64,000 bases of DNA from JAEUIT01 sp044220875 (GTDB taxonomy: Bacteria > Planctomycetota > Phycisphaerae > Phycisphaerales > SM1A02), in assembly GCA_044220875.1 (NCBI GenBank), contig JBGAQH010000001.1:682001-746000 (forward strand). Direction: 5' to 3'. The position numbers and the translations under genes are program-made. The notes under the pieces were generated by a model. The model was given only the letters and a program-made list of their open reading frames with translations, searched no databases and had not been told where the DNA came from. Of the stretch, positions 39,371-49,876 are shown one piece after another (position 1 is the first letter of the stretch; the number at the start of each line of letters is the position of its first letter).

Positions 39371-42069
39371 CCGCCGATCCGGATGTTGGCGTCCACGCCC
39401 TCCGGGAGCTGGATGCCGCCCGGGCCGCCGCGCTTCTTCCGCTCGGGCATCTCGCCGAGCTTCCTCGACTGCTCCTCGCTGAGGCACTCCTTCACGCGGC
39501 GGAAGGTCTTCTCGTTCAGCTCGTCGCGCTCGAAGGTGAGGCGGTTCATCGTCTCCTGCCGCTTGCGGAGGGCGGAGACGTCGATACCCTGCCGCTCGCC
39601 GCCGTCGGCGCTGGGCTTCGGGGCGCTCTTCTCGTGGGCCTCGATCATCTCGTCGCCGATGCGCCGGTATTCGGCGAGATGCTCGGCGACGATCGCGCGG
39701 ATCGAGGTCCGCTGGGCGTCGGTGAGATCGGCGAAGGCCAGGGCCTCGTCGACCTTCGGCTGCACGCTGCGACGGTCGCGGAAGACCTGCGGCCACGCCT
39801 TGCGGTTCCACGCATCGCGGAGCAGCCGCTTGGCCTCGTCGGCGGGGATCGCCGCGATCATGTCGTCGCGGGCGCCCTCGTTCACGGCCCGCGTCAGCTC
39901 GTCCGCCGCCTTCGCCCGCTTCTCGAGCGCCTCCATCTTCGCCCCGCTGGCGTCGTTTGAGGAGATGCGGATCTCGCCCGGGCGTCCGTCGGCGGCGGCT
40001 TCCTCCGCCATCTTCCGCTCGAACTCCTCCTGACCCTCCTGCACGGCCATGCGCTCGCCGAACCGCTGGCGGAACGCGTCGGTGGCCGCGACGTCCCAGA
40101 CGTCGAGCCGTCCGCGGATCGCGTCGAACGACGACCCGTCGAGGCTCGCGTCGCGGACGACCTCGGCAAGGTCGACCGTCGGCGCCTTCGAGCCGCCGAA
40201 TCCGCCGATCATCATGCCGCCGCCGCGATCGGCGGCGAGGTAGGCGCTCCGCTCGCGCTCGTGCTTCAGCCGGGTGACCTCCGCGGCCGGGACGCGGTCG
40301 CCGATGGCGGCGCCGAGGCCGTCGAAGAACTCGCCGTCGAGCGCGATGACGCGCTGGGTGATCGAGCGCTTCAGCTCGAACCGGCGGCGCACCGTCTCGG
40401 CGGTGGCCTTCGGCGGCTCGGGCGCGGGGCTGTCGCCCGCAACCGCGAAGACCACGCCGCCCATGCCGGAGGGAAGCGACTTCAGCTCCGCGAGTTCGCC
40501 CGCCTCGATCTCGGCCTGCTTCGAGCGGTAGTCGTCATAGAGGAGCTGGACGACGTTCATCTGCTCGTCGGTCAGGCCGTAGCTCTTGCGGATGCGGTCG
40601 AGCCACTCCTTGCCCATCGGCTGCACGACGCCGACCTGCGGGCCGTTCAGGGCATCGATCGTGAAGGTCATGCCGCCGTCGTCGCCGTCGGAGCTGAACA
40701 CGATCGGCTCGCCCATGTCGCCGCCGTCGGAGGTTCCCGCAACGATCATGATCGACGCGCCGCCGACGCTGATGCCCTCGGGGATGTTCACCTCGGAGCC
40801 ATTGACGGTCAGCTCGTGCCGCTCGCCGCCGTCGTCCTTCTTCGCCAGTGCCTCCGACGTGCCGGTGATCGCGGCAACCGTCGCTGCGTCGAGCTTCGAC
40901 CGCTCCTCAAGAAGCTTCGACGACTCGCTCTTCCGCTCGCCGTCCGAATCATCGCCGCCGAAGGAGATGAAGAAGCCGCCCTCGCCGCCAGACTCCTGCT
41001 CGATCTTCTCGGCGATGCGGTTGGTGAGCTCGTTTCGCCGGCCGACGTGTGAGGCGGCGATGGACTCGATGTTCCTGATCGTCGCCTCGTCGATGTCGCC
41101 CTTCTCGGCGAGCGACTTCGCCCGCTTCACGAGCGGCGGCACCGGGTCGCGCGGCGATGCGATGCTGGCGTAGGCGCGGGAGAAGAACGAGTCGCGGAAG
41201 GACTGCCCGATGTCCGCGGGCAGCGCGTCGGCGACGCGCAGGGCCGCATCACGCGTCGCCTTTCGCATCGCGCGGCGGAGGTCGGTCTGCGGTTCGCGGG
41301 CCTTGGCCCGCACGGCCTCGGCGCCGCGGAAGTACGCCGACCACTCCTCGGGGGCCGGCTGCTTGCCGGGTTCCGCCTGCGGCCGCTTGAGGTTCGCGGC
41401 GGTGTGGGCGTCGTAGAGCGCGACTGGCTCGTTGGCCGAGATGTCGAGGAGCTTGCGGCACTGGCCGGTGAGCGACTCCTCGTGGGCGAGGAGAATCGCG
41501 TCGACCTTCGCCCTGGTCTCGGCCGAGAGCTGCTTCGCCTGGCGCTCCAGCATCGTGTCTAACACTTCGGCCAGCTCGACGCGCGAGCCGCGGCCCATGA
41601 AGGGGCTTGAGGCCATCCAGTCGCGGCGGCGCTCGGCGTGCATCCGCTCGCGGGCGGCCTGGGCCGCGCCGCCGTCGCCGGCGAGTCCGGTGAAGGCGTC
41701 GAAGAGCTGGTTCTCGAGCGAGGCGATGCGCTTGAGCAGGCGCTCGCGATCCTGGACGCGGGCTGCAATGGTCTCGCGCGAACGTTCGGCGCTGCCGACG
41801 TCGGCGCGGCCCTGGAGATAGGTTTCGATGTCGCCCTTGCGAAGGTCGAGGAATCGTCCGACGTACTCCTCGAAGCTCCGCAGCGCCGAGGTCCGGGCGT
41901 CGCCGGAGATGCCGATGCGGTCGAGCGCCGACTCGATCTCGGCCGAGGTCAGCGGGTCGGGGAAGAGGTCGGACGTGCCCTGCGCGGACGCGGGCCGGAC
42001 CCCGAAGAGGGTCACGCAGGCCATCACGGTCGCCAGCACCAAACGCCGCATCGCGCGTCGCATCGACAT
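39367..42069 (-). CDS. Secreted helical protein of unknown function (900 residues)
   Basis: The start at 42069 has AAGGAG 6 nt upstream and gives a clean signal peptide (R-R-A-M-R-R, hydrophobic core, A-S-A-Q). The frame runs upstream but those residues are not leader-like. The protein is acidic/basic-rich and mostly helical. Several segments begin with L-(T/S)-x-x-Q/E and continue as helix pairs: L-T-S-A-E-I near 31, L-T-D-E-Q-M mid-protein, L-T-D-A-Q-R and L-S-E-E-Q-S near the end. This recalls the L-T-x-x-Q motif of Spy/CpxP-type periplasmic proteins, used here repeatedly. A Gly/Asp-rich non-helical stretch (about 380-490) separates the halves. I do not recognise a family for the whole protein. 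Confidence 0.85.
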   Translation of the reverse strand: MSMRRAMRRLVLATVMACVTLFGVRPASAQGTSDLFPDPLTSAEIESALDRIGISGDARTSALRSFEEYVGRFLDLRKGDIETYLQGRADVGSAERSRETIAARVQDRERLLKRIASLENQLFDAFTGLAGDGGAAQAARERMHAERRRDWMASSPFMGRGSRVELAEVLDTMLERQAKQLSAETRAKVDAILLAHEESLTGQCRKLLDISANEPVALYDAHTAANLKRPQAEPGKQPAPEEWSAYFRGAEAVRAKAREPQTDLRRAMRKATRDAALRVADALPADIGQSFRDSFFSRAYASIASPRDPVPPLVKRAKSLAEKGDIDEATIRNIESIAASHVGRRNELTNRIAEKIEQESGGEGGFFISFGGDDSDGERKSESSKLLEERSKLDAATVAAITGTSEALAKKDDGGERHELTVNGSEVNIPEGISVGGASIMIVAGTSDGGDMGEPIVFSSDGDDGGMTFTIDALNGPQVGVVQPMGKEWLDRIRKSYGLTDEQMNVVQLLYDDYRSKQAEIEAGELAELKSLPSGMGGVVFAVAGDSPAPEPPKATAETVRRRFELKRSITQRVIALDGEFFDGLGAAIGDRVPAAEVTRLKHERERSAYLAADRGGGMMIGGFGGSKAPTVDLAEVVRDASLDGSSFDAIRGRLDVWDVAATDAFRQRFGERMAVQEGQEEFERKMAEEAAADGRPGEIRISSNDASGAKMEALEKRAKAADELTRAVNEGARDDMIAAIPADEAKRLLRDAWNRKAWPQVFRDRRSVQPKVDEALAFADLTDAQRTSIRAIVAEHLAEYRRIGDEMIEAHEKSAPKPSADGGERQGIDVSALRKRQETMNRLTFERDELNEKTFRRVKECLSEEQSRKLGEMPERKKRGGPGGIQLPEGVDANIRIGG

Positions 42070-42075
42070 GGAACT

Positions 42076-42081
42076 CTCCTT
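42076..42081 (-). promoter_or_regulatory. Shine-Dalgarno AAGGAG of the 900-residue secreted protein
   Basis: It lies 6 nt upstream of the ATG at 42069 on the minus strand and decides that start. Confidence 0.75.
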
Positions 42082-42220
42082 GAGCAGGCGTGGCCGGACT
42101 GGCCATCCCACGATGGCGGGAGGATGCCGAGGGCCAGACCCTCCGTCCTGCCGCCATGCGATTCGCGTCGCATCATCGTGCATTCGGGCCTTTGATGGCG
42201 TGAAGGGAGGGAAATCGCCG

Positions 42221-42226
42221 TATGCT
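42221..42226 (+). promoter_or_regulatory. Candidate -10 hexamer TATGCT for the VKOR-DsbA gene
   Basis: TATGCT ends 8 nt before the GTG start; no Shine-Dalgarno is seen. Confidence 0.3.
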
Positions 42227-42234
42227 CTCGCCCC

Positions 42235-43368
42235 GTGGCTGCGACCTCAGGCGCGAGCGAAACTCCGACATCGGGCGATGGGGCGCGGCGGTTCGCCATG
42301 CTGCTCGCCGCGCTGGGGCTTGGCGTTTCCGCGTATCTCGCTGCGGTTGGGCTGACGGCCGCGGGCCTTCCGATCGGGTGCGGCGCCGGAGGCGGATGCG
42401 CGTCGGTCCTCGGCAGTCGCTGGGCAGGCTCGTGGGGGGTGCCGGTCGGTGTGCCCGCCGCGGCGCTCTGGGCGCTCGCCCTGGTCGCGGCGGCTGCGCG
42501 AATGCGCGGCGTTCTCGCCTTCGCCGCCGGCGGTGCGGCCCTCGCGGCCCTCTGGTTTGTCGTCGTCCAGCTCGCGGTCGTCGGGGCGATCTGTCCCTGG
42601 TGCATGGCCGACCATCTGATCGCCCTTGCGTTCGCCGCGGCCGTTTTCGGCGGTCGACTCGCTTCGCCGCGGGGCGTCCCCGGCGCCGCTGCGGTCGCCG
42701 CATGCGCCATCGTCATTGCCGGCCAGTTCGCCGTCGTCTATCGCCCCGGGAAAGTCGGTCTGCTCGGAGCGGGACAGGCGGGGGGCGCGGGCATCACCGT
42801 GGCCGGGTTCGAATTCGGTCCGGGCGACTCGCCGTCGTGGGGCGCCGCCGATGGCGAGGCGACGATCGTTCTCCTCGCGGACTACGCCTGTCCGCACTGT
42901 CGGGCGACGCACGGCTATCTCGCCGAGCTGCTCGCCGCCGCGCCGCGCCGCTTCCGCATCCTCGTCGCTCCGGTGCCGATGGACCATCACTGCAACCGGA
43001 CGCTCGCCTCGACCGAGCCGAGATTCGAACACAGTTGCGAGCTCGCCCAACTTGCCATCGCCCTCTGGCGTGCCGATGCGACGCGGTTCGCCGCCTTCGA
43101 CTCGTGGCTCTTCGAGCCGGAGACGCCGCGGACGCCCGAGGACGCGAAAGCGGAAGCCGAACGGCTGGTCGGCGCCGAGGCGCTGGCCAAGGCGATCGCC
43201 GATTCCCCGTTGCCCTCGATCATCGCACGCAACGTGGATGCCTTCGAGGCAGTACACGCCCAGCGCCTTCCGGTCATCCTGCGGGCGAGCGGCCCGTCGA
43301 TCGAGGGCGAGCCGGCGAGCCGCGACGAACTCGATACGTTGCTCCGGACCGACACGCCCCGGCGCTGA
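42235..43368 (+). CDS. Vitamin K epoxide reductase-DsbA-like thioredoxin fusion
   Basis: A 377-residue membrane oxidase for disulfide formation. The GTG start is used. The VKOR part (about 18-170) has about five hydrophobic helices, the loop cysteines C49 and C55, and the redox pair C120-P-W-C123. A DsbA-like thioredoxin domain follows (about 200-370) with C219-P-H-C222. In the VKOR-thioredoxin fusion family, VKOR passes electrons from the thioredoxin domain to quinone, so one polypeptide replaces the DsbA/DsbB pair. Here the second domain is DsbA-like and would face the periplasm. It stands alone, divergent from the 900-residue secreted protein and 28 bp before moxR. Confidence 0.92.
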   Translation: MAATSGASETPTSGDGARRFAMLLAALGLGVSAYLAAVGLTAAGLPIGCGAGGGCASVLGSRWAGSWGVPVGVPAAALWALALVAAAARMRGVLAFAAGGAALAALWFVVVQLAVVGAICPWCMADHLIALAFAAAVFGGRLASPRGVPGAAAVAACAIVIAGQFAVVYRPGKVGLLGAGQAGGAGITVAGFEFGPGDSPSWGAADGEATIVLLADYACPHCRATHGYLAELLAAAPRRFRILVAPVPMDHHCNRTLASTEPRFEHSCELAQLAIALWRADATRFAAFDSWLFEPETPRTPEDAKAEAERLVGAEALAKAIADSPLPSIIARNVDAFEAVHAQRLPVILRASGPSIEGEPASRDELDTLLRTDTPRR

Positions 43369-43396
43369 CCGCACCGGACACAAGGGAAGCCTGCGC

Positions 43397-44422
<1,026 letters not shown>

Positions 44423-44462
44423 CGGTTCGCTCCCTTTCGCCGCGGCCGCCGCGCGAGCTCCC

Positions 44463-45443
44463 ATGGACGCAAGCACCTTCCTCCATCGCCTCCGGAACCG
44501 CGACGAGCAGTCGGGCGGATCGGCGCTGCCCGGCGCGCGGTTCCTCACGCCGACCGACATGCAGCGCCTGCGGCATCTCGAGTTCTCGACCGCGCGGCGC
44601 GTCCGCGGCACCTTCTCGGGCCGGCACAGCTCGCGGCAGCGCGGGCAGAGCGTCGAGTTCAACGACTACCGCCAGTACATGCCGGGCGACGATCCGGGCG
44701 ACGTCGACTGGAAGGTCTACGGCCGCAGCGACCGCCTCTACATCAAGCTCTACGAGCACGAGTCGGAGCTGACGACGACGCTCCTCGTCGACGGCTCGGC
44801 CTCGATGGACTTCCGCGGCTGCGGCGGCGCGGGGGCCGCTGCGCTCGGGCGGTCGAAGTACGAGCTCGCCGGCTCGATCGCCGCGGCCCTGGCCTTTCTG
44901 CTCATTCAGCGCAGCGACCGCGTCGCGCTGGGCGTCGCCTGCGGCGGGCTCGCCGCGTATGACCGCCCCGGCGTGTCGATGACCCACCTCCGGCAGCTTC
45001 TCGGGACGCTCGACGGCCACGCGCCGTCGAAGGTCGCATCGCTCCCCGAGGCGATCGACGGCGTGCTCCGGCGCTCGAGGCGGCGCGGGCTGCTGGTCGT
45101 CATCAGCGACTTCATCGACGACACCGACGCGACCGTCGCGGCGCTTGCCGAGGCCGGCGCCCGCGGCAACGAGGTCGTCCTCTTCCAGACGCTGCATGCC
45201 GAGGAGCTCGTCCTGCCCGCGGGCGGCGCCGGGCTCTTCATCGACAGCGAGAGCGGCGAGCGTGTCCGCGTCCACCTCGACGACATCCGCGCGGAGTACG
45301 AGCGCACGATGACGGAGTTCCTCGATCGCTTCCGCCGCATGACCGGCGGGCTCGGATTCGACCGTACGCTCGTCCACACCGGCGAGGATCACTTCGGCAT
45401 GCTCGAGCGCTACCTGCTGCGCCGCGGGGCGGGACACCGCTGA
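44463..45443 (+). CDS. DUF58 domain protein
   Basis: A 326-residue protein of the MoxR-associated DUF58 family. The core motif Y-M-P-G-D-D-P-G-D-V-D-W-K-V-Y-G-R is at about 76-92. A degenerate vWA fold follows with the MIDAS-like D-G-S-A-S in L-L-V-D-G-S-A-S-M-D and a second Asp in V-V-I-S-D-F-I-D-D. No signal peptide or membrane helix is seen, so it should be cytoplasmic with MoxR. It starts 40 bp after moxR and ends 6 bp before the BatA-like gene. Confidence 0.94.
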   Translation: MDASTFLHRLRNRDEQSGGSALPGARFLTPTDMQRLRHLEFSTARRVRGTFSGRHSSRQRGQSVEFNDYRQYMPGDDPGDVDWKVYGRSDRLYIKLYEHESELTTTLLVDGSASMDFRGCGGAGAAALGRSKYELAGSIAAALAFLLIQRSDRVALGVACGGLAAYDRPGVSMTHLRQLLGTLDGHAPSKVASLPEAIDGVLRRSRRRGLLVVISDFIDDTDATVAALAEAGARGNEVVLFQTLHAEELVLPAGGAGLFIDSESGERVRVHLDDIRAEYERTMTEFLDRFRRMTGGLGFDRTLVHTGEDHFGMLERYLLRRGAGHR

Positions 45444-45449
45444 CCATCC

Positions 45450-47591
45450 ATGGCGACGCTTGCGGCCATTTCCCTGCTCGGTCCGGCGATGCTCGCCGGC
45501 GCGGTCCTGGTGGCGCTGCCGATCGTCGCCCATCTCCTGCACCGCAACGCGCGGCAGCCGGTGGTCTTCCCTTCGATTCGACTGCTGCGCGCCTCGGCCG
45601 CGAGCCAGACGAGCTTCTTCCGCCTGCGCCGACGCCTGCTGCTGGCCTTGCGCTCGCTCGCGGTCCTCGCCCTCGTCCTCGCGTTTGGCGAGCCGCTCTG
45701 GAGCGGCGCGACCGGCGCCGCGGACGCGCAGGCGGGCAGCACGGTGATCATCCTCGACGCCAGCGCGTCGACGTCGCGGCGCGAGGGGGCGACGTCGATC
45801 TTCGAGCGGCTGCGCGGCACGACGAGCCGGCTCATCGAGTCGCTCAGCGGAGGACGCGACGAGGCCGAGGTGATCGTCGCCGACGCCGCGCCGCACGGGC
45901 TCGCCGGAGCGCTCACGCCGAATCTGGCGATGCTCGGCGAGCTTCTCGGCGATGCGTCACCGGGCGAGGCTCGCGCCGATCTGGCGACGTCGCTTCGGCT
46001 CGCGGGCCAGCTGCTCGCCGACCGTTCGGGCGGGCGCCACGTGGTGATCGTGAGCGACGGGCAGGCCAGCAACTGGATCGATCTTGCGGAGCGCGCCGCG
46101 GAGTCGGCGGGCGGCGACGGAGCGAACGCGGGACTTCTTCCCGACGGGACGACCGTGCGCATAGTCACGCCGCTGCCCGAGGTCGGGCCAAACGTCGGAC
46201 TCGAATCGCGAGGCGTCTCGCTCGCCCGCGCCGCGCCGGGCCAGGCGGTTGCGGTTCGCGTCCGCGTGAATGCGTTCGTCAGCGACGCCCGGGTGACGCT
46301 GCGGCTCGCCGTCGACGGAGCGCCGACGGAGGTGCGGACGGTCGAGGCCTCCGCCGGCCATCCGCGCGAGGAGGTCTTCCTGGTCAGCGCCGCGGCGGAG
46401 GGACCGCATGGCGTGACGATCTCGATCGACCACGACGCGCTCGCCCTCGACGATGCCGCCTTCGCCACCTTCGACGTCGGCCGCCGACAGCCCATCGCGA
46501 TCCTCTCCGACGAGGAGGGCACCGATCCGACGCGGGCCACGTACTTCCTCCTTCGTGCCCTCGCTCCCTACGGCGACCAGCGCGACCGCTTCGCGCCGCG
46601 ACTGGTGCGAAGCGGCGATCTCACCGCCGCCGCCGTCGCCGACGTGCGCACGATCCTGGTCGGCGACCTCACCCGCATCGGCGAGCAGCAGATCGCGGTG
46701 CTTCGAACCCATCTTGAGCGCGGCGGGGCGGTGGTCTGGTTCTGCGGCGGCGGCGCACTCAACGACAATCTCACCCGCCTCGAGGCGGCGATGCCCGGAC
46801 TCCTGCCGTTCATGCCCGGCCTTCCCTCCGATCGTGAGGGGCGACTCGTCGCGGCGCCGATGGCCGGACCGGGGCGGCATTCGGCGCTCGGGACCTTTGA
46901 CGAATCGGCCTTCGTCGCCCTCGGACAGATCCGCGTCGGGCGACTCCGCCCCTGCACCGCGGTGCGCGACGATGCGATGCAGCTCCTGACCTTCGACGAC
47001 GGGACGCCGGCGCTCTCGCTGCGGCGGCATGGCGAGGGTGCGTTTGCGCTGGCCAACTTCAGCGCCGCCCCGAAGTCGAGCGACCTCGGGCGCCACGGCG
47101 CGTTCGTCGCGCTCGTGCAGAGTCTGGCGACGGAACTGGCGATGGCCGACGGCGCGTTTCGCCCGACCCTGGTCGGCGAGGCGCTCACGATCGCGTGCGG
47201 CGCCGGCGGTTCGGACCTTCGCGTGACGGATCCGGGCGGCGCGCCGGTTCGCGACGCGGTCGTGCTGCAGGACCGCAGCGAATCGAGCGCCTCCGTCCAG
47301 CGCACGGGGCGGGCGGGGTTCTATGAGGTCAGCGCCCAGGGGCGGCGCGTCGCGCTTGCGGCCGTGAACGTCGATCCGCGCGAGAGCGATCCCCGAACGC
47401 TGGCCGCCGAGTCGATCGAGGCGCTCGTGCGACCGGCGGCCGCTGCCCCCAGTGCCGCGGACCCCGATGTCGCGGACCGGGCGGTCCCGCCGCGCGCCGT
47501 CGACGGCACGCCGATCTGGTGGGTCGCGATTCTCCTCGCCCTTGGCCTGGTCGGCGCCGAGCTCGCACTCCTTGCCGCGTGGAGACGATGA
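45450..47591 (+). CDS. BatA-like membrane-anchored vWA protein
   Basis: A 713-residue protein. The N-terminal BatA domain (about 1-85) has two hydrophobic helices around L-P-I-V-A-H-L-L-H-R-N-A-R-Q-P-V-V-F-P-S-I-R. The vWA-type domain follows with the MIDAS D-A-S-A-S (about residue 103) and V-I-V-S-D-G-Q-A-S. The middle is beta-rich and extracytoplasmic. A single helix near 690-709 with a basic end (A-W-R-R) returns to the cytoplasm. It overlaps the next gene by 4 bp (ATGA). Confidence 0.9.
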   Translation: MATLAAISLLGPAMLAGAVLVALPIVAHLLHRNARQPVVFPSIRLLRASAASQTSFFRLRRRLLLALRSLAVLALVLAFGEPLWSGATGAADAQAGSTVIILDASASTSRREGATSIFERLRGTTSRLIESLSGGRDEAEVIVADAAPHGLAGALTPNLAMLGELLGDASPGEARADLATSLRLAGQLLADRSGGRHVVIVSDGQASNWIDLAERAAESAGGDGANAGLLPDGTTVRIVTPLPEVGPNVGLESRGVSLARAAPGQAVAVRVRVNAFVSDARVTLRLAVDGAPTEVRTVEASAGHPREEVFLVSAAAEGPHGVTISIDHDALALDDAAFATFDVGRRQPIAILSDEEGTDPTRATYFLLRALAPYGDQRDRFAPRLVRSGDLTAAAVADVRTILVGDLTRIGEQQIAVLRTHLERGGAVVWFCGGGALNDNLTRLEAAMPGLLPFMPGLPSDREGRLVAAPMAGPGRHSALGTFDESAFVALGQIRVGRLRPCTAVRDDAMQLLTFDDGTPALSLRRHGEGAFALANFSAAPKSSDLGRHGAFVALVQSLATELAMADGAFRPTLVGEALTIACGAGGSDLRVTDPGGAPVRDAVVLQDRSESSASVQRTGRAGFYEVSAQGRRVALAAVNVDPRESDPRTLAAESIEALVRPAAAAPSAADPDVADRAVPPRAVDGTPIWWVAILLALGLVGAELALLAAWRR

Positions 47592-49876
47592 CCATGCGCG
47601 CCGCGACGCTGGCCTCGATCTTCTTCCGACCCGCCCTCCCGCCTGCGGTCATCGCGTGCATCGCCGTGGTGATCATGGCGCTGGCGGTCGTCGCGTATCG
47701 GCGCTCGAGCGGCGCGAGCTCGGGTGCGGCGCGCTGGGGACTGCTGGCGATGCGCATGCTGGGCGTGCTCGCCGTGAGCGCGCTCCTCCTGGGACCGAGT
47801 CACGTGCCGCCCACGGCGACCCGTGAGGTCAAGCCGGCGGTCTCGGTGCTGGTCGATCTCTCCGAGTCGATGCGCACCGCGGACTGCGGCGAGGTCTCCC
47901 GCATCGACGCGGTGCGGGCCGGCTGGCTCGGCGACGCCGCGCTCGACCGGATCGCCTCCGTCGCCGACCTCGACCTCTCCCTCGTCGGCGCCTTCAGCGA
48001 GCCGATCGGCCGCGCCGCCGTGCGCGACATCGGCGGCGCGGCCGCGACCTCGAAGGCGAGCAACCTGATCGAAGCGTTAGGTGCGGCCGTGGGCAACGTC
48101 CGCGACGGCGAGGGCGGCCATCGGATTCTCCTCCTCAGCGACGGGCGCGACACGAGCGGCGCCTCGCCGCTGCCGCTCATCGAGCTTGCCCGCAGCCGCG
48201 GCGTGGCCATCGACACCGTCTGCGTCGGTGCCGCGGTCATGCGCCGCGACCTCTCCGTGCAGGCGGCGCCGGCCCAGGACTATCTCTTCGCGAAGGAGGA
48301 GGGCGGGCTCATCGTCCGCGTCCAGCAGGTCGGGCTGCCGACCGACGCCATCGACGTCGAGGTCGCGATCGACGGGCCGGAGGGCCGCAGCGCGACGACC
48401 CACGCGGTCGACCTGCGCGGGCGGACGATCAACGAGATCCAGATTCCCATCCGCCACGAGCTTCCGGGCCAGTATCAATATCTGGTGCGCGTCGCGCCGC
48501 GGACGGAGGAGATCGACCTCTCGAACAACGCCCAGACGCTCTTCGTTGACGTCGCGAAGGCGAAGATCCGCGTGCTGACGCTCGAGGCGCTTCCCTCCTG
48601 GGACATGAAGTTCGTGGCCCAGTCGCTCCGCAGGGACCAGCGCGTCGAGCTGACCCAGATCTCGCGGCTCTCCGAGAAGCGCACCGAGGTGATCCGCTCG
48701 GGCGGCGAGCAGGGCTCGAAGTCCGACGTCGCCGCGCTCCTCTCCGCGGAGTCGCTCGCACGCTTCGACGTCTTCATCCTCGGCGCGGGCCTCGAGCGGC
48801 TGCTGACCCCCGAGGCGGCCGCCCACATTCGCGATGCCGTGCTGGAGCGCGGCGCCGGCGTCATCTTCGCCCGCGGTCCGGCCTGCGCGGCCGACGCCGA
48901 GTCGCACGCGACGGCGCTCGGTCCGATCGAGCCGGTCGAGTACGACCGCGCCGCCAAGGCGATGGCCAACGTCCGCATCGGGCTTTCGAGAAGCGGCGCG
49001 GCGACGCCGTGGCTTTCGCCCGAGCGCCTCGGCGTCGACCTCGTCGCCCGCGCCGACCAGCTGCCCGCGTGGCCGATTCTCCGCCGCAGCGCGTCGGTGA
49101 AGCCGGGCACGATCGTGCTCGCCCGCGGGGCGCCGGTCGGCGCCGGCGACGTCGGCGACGACGAGGCGAATCCTCCCGCGATCGCCTCGATGCGCATCGG
49201 CCGCGGGCTCTCGGTCGCCGTGTTGGGCGAGGGGCTCTGGAAGTGGGCGCTCGTCGATCACGACCGCGCCGCGTTCCAGGGGATGTATGAGCGATGCTGG
49301 CAGGGCATGGTGCGCTGGGTGGCGAGCGGCGGCGACGCCCGACCCGGCCAGGAGATCACGCTGCGGCTCGCGCGACAGAGCGTGGGCATCGACCAGGAGG
49401 TCGGCGTCGAGGTGCTGCTCGAGCATGCCGTCGAGCACCCGCCGACCGAGGTGACGGTCACCCATCCCGACGGCACGACCGAGCCGCTGCCGCTCGCTCG
49501 TGCGGGATCGGGCGCCGAGCGGCTGCAGGCCTCGTTCCGGCCGGAGCGCTCCGGCGTCCACACCGTGACGCTCGATTCGCCGGGGCTCGAGCCCGCCCGA
49601 CAGCAGCGGTTCGTCAGCGTCTTCGATCCCTCGGTCGAGCGGATCAACGCCTCGGCCGACCCGCTCGCGATGCGGCTGCTCGCCGAGCGGACCGGCGGCC
49701 GCACCTTCGACGTGAGCGAGGCGGCGAAGTACCCCGAGCATGTGCGGAAGCGGCGATTTTCGACGATTGCGTCGCAAGAGGCCGTCTGGGTGTGGAATCG
49801 ATTCCCGATCCTGCTCATGCTGTGCACGTGGCTCGGACTGGAGTGGATCCTCCGACGGAAGGCTGGCATGCCGTGA
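47588..49876 (+). CDS. Large vWA-domain membrane protein
   Basis: A 762-residue protein. Two N-terminal helices (about 16-36 and 48-68) precede a vWA domain with MIDAS D-L-S-E-S (about 93-97) and L-L-L-S-D-G-R-D-T. A long extracytoplasmic region of beta domains follows, including a glutamine-amidotransferase-like Rossmann segment around V-L-T-L-E-A-L-P-S-W-D-M-K-F. A C-terminal helix (L-L-M-L-C-T-W-L-G-L-E-W) anchors the end. It overlaps both neighbours by 4 bp (ATGA and GTGA). The family is typical of Planctomycetota MoxR clusters; the substrate is unknown. Confidence 0.9.
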   Translation: MTMRAATLASIFFRPALPPAVIACIAVVIMALAVVAYRRSSGASSGAARWGLLAMRMLGVLAVSALLLGPSHVPPTATREVKPAVSVLVDLSESMRTADCGEVSRIDAVRAGWLGDAALDRIASVADLDLSLVGAFSEPIGRAAVRDIGGAAATSKASNLIEALGAAVGNVRDGEGGHRILLLSDGRDTSGASPLPLIELARSRGVAIDTVCVGAAVMRRDLSVQAAPAQDYLFAKEEGGLIVRVQQVGLPTDAIDVEVAIDGPEGRSATTHAVDLRGRTINEIQIPIRHELPGQYQYLVRVAPRTEEIDLSNNAQTLFVDVAKAKIRVLTLEALPSWDMKFVAQSLRRDQRVELTQISRLSEKRTEVIRSGGEQGSKSDVAALLSAESLARFDVFILGAGLERLLTPEAAAHIRDAVLERGAGVIFARGPACAADAESHATALGPIEPVEYDRAAKAMANVRIGLSRSGAATPWLSPERLGVDLVARADQLPAWPILRRSASVKPGTIVLARGAPVGAGDVGDDEANPPAIASMRIGRGLSVAVLGEGLWKWALVDHDRAAFQGMYERCWQGMVRWVASGGDARPGQEITLRLARQSVGIDQEVGVEVLLEHAVEHPPTEVTVTHPDGTTEPLPLARAGSGAERLQASFRPERSGVHTVTLDSPGLEPARQQRFVSVFDPSVERINASADPLAMRLLAERTGGRTFDVSEAAKYPEHVRKRRFSTIASQEAVWVWNRFPILLMLCTWLGLEWILRRKAGMP
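48071..48080 (+). repeat. GAAGCGTTAG site
   Basis: An exact copy inside the large vWA gene; it supplies a TTA leucine codon. Confidence 0.6.
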
